6,057 bases of DNA from Oscillospiraceae bacterium (GTDB lineage: Bacteria > Bacillota > Clostridia > Oscillospirales > Acutalibacteraceae). Below the pieces are notes generated by a model, which saw only the letters and a list, made by a program, of their open reading frames with translations, did no database searches and was not told the DNA's origin. Every line of letters begins with the position of its first letter. The stretch's first letter is position 1. This document shows positions 6,037 to 6,057 of the stretch, piece after piece. The DNA lies in the NCBI GenBank assembly GCA_009779455.1, contig WREG01000128.1:1-6057 (forward strand), read 5' to 3'. Position numbers and translations under genes: made by a program.

Positions 6037-6057
6037 GGTTTTTAGAGGTTGCCTTAA
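6037..6057 (+). repeat. Right terminal inverted repeat of the foldback element
   Basis: GGTTTTTAGAGGTTGCC followed by TTAA, ending on the last base of the window. It matches the reverse complement of 5895-5915 at all 21 positions. Confidence 0.85.

Larger units (their letters stand above)
5895..6057 (+). mobile_element. 163-base foldback element with 21-bp perfect terminal inverted repeats (MITE-like or structured RNA)
   Basis: The ends 5895-5915 and 6037-6057 are perfect inverted repeats of 21 bases, each ending in TTAA. If TTAA is a target duplication, the element proper begins GGCAACCTCTAAAAACC (17-bp repeats). The arms pair almost throughout: 5928-5933 with 6019-6024, 5937-5952 with 6001-6016 (three U-G pairs), and 5968-5974 with 5979-5985 around the apical loop TGTC. 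Only one base of asymmetry (5934-5936 against 6017-6018) breaks the register. The region 5953-5967 against 5986-6000 is a symmetric 15x15 purine-rich internal loop. No transposase or other coding region is present, so any movement would need an enzyme supplied from elsewhere. The window stops exactly at its outer edge. It could also act as the 3' end hairpin of the operon transcript. Confidence 0.75.

Noticed and set aside
1..6057. CRISPR array, tRNA, rRNA or prophage genes
   Set aside because: No regularly spaced direct repeats, no cloverleaf-like sequence and no phage protein motifs were seen.

Overview
The window looks like part of a low-to-moderate GC Gram-positive genome (Firmicutes, most likely an uncultured Clostridia member). 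This is inferred from purine-rich Shine-Dalgarno sites ahead of ATG, GTG and TTG starts, sigma-A type promoters in very AT-rich intergenic DNA, a ComEA-like competence protein, and a MelB-type sugar symporter with a Clostridia-like sequence style. No taxonomic marker gene is present. The window ends exactly on the outer edge of a repeat-like element, so it may be a whole metagenomic contig; this is inference.

Left half, minus strand. An exported sialate O-acetylesterase-type SGNH hydrolase starts at 1072 and runs off the left edge. Upstream of it is a compact control region: a sigma-A promoter (-35 at 1261-1266, -10 at 1238-1243) overlain by a perfect 10+3+10 palindrome (1234-1256), then an approximately 160-nt leader with three abutting hairpins ending just before the ribosome binding site. 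Further upstream on the same strand is a GNAT acetyltransferase (1846-1283) with its own promoter at 1890-1918.

Right half, plus strand. A promoter at 2004-2032 probably drives a three-gene operon with gaps of 27 and 53 bases: (1) a membrane-anchored protein with a C-terminal ComEA-type helix-hairpin-helix DNA-binding domain on a very long Pro/Ala-rich linker; (2) a compact secreted or membrane-tethered alkaline phosphatase with a nearly complete active site; (3) a GPH-family (MelB-like) cation:glycoside symporter. Two of the products act at or outside the membrane on DNA or phosphoesters and the third imports sugars. A nutrient-scavenging theme (bind external DNA, strip phosphate, import sugar; next door, remove acetyl groups from glycans) fits but is inference.

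Right edge. Positions 5895-6057 hold a 163-base element with 21-bp perfect terminal inverted repeats. The whole element can be drawn as one long hairpin with an apical TGTC loop, a symmetric 15x15 purine-rich internal loop and TTAA at both ends. All seven wobble pairs in the fold are U(left)-G(right) on the plus strand, so the fold is better as plus-strand RNA than as minus-strand RNA. It is either a MITE-like mobile element with a TTAA target duplication, or a structured RNA, or both. This is the most unusual object in the window.
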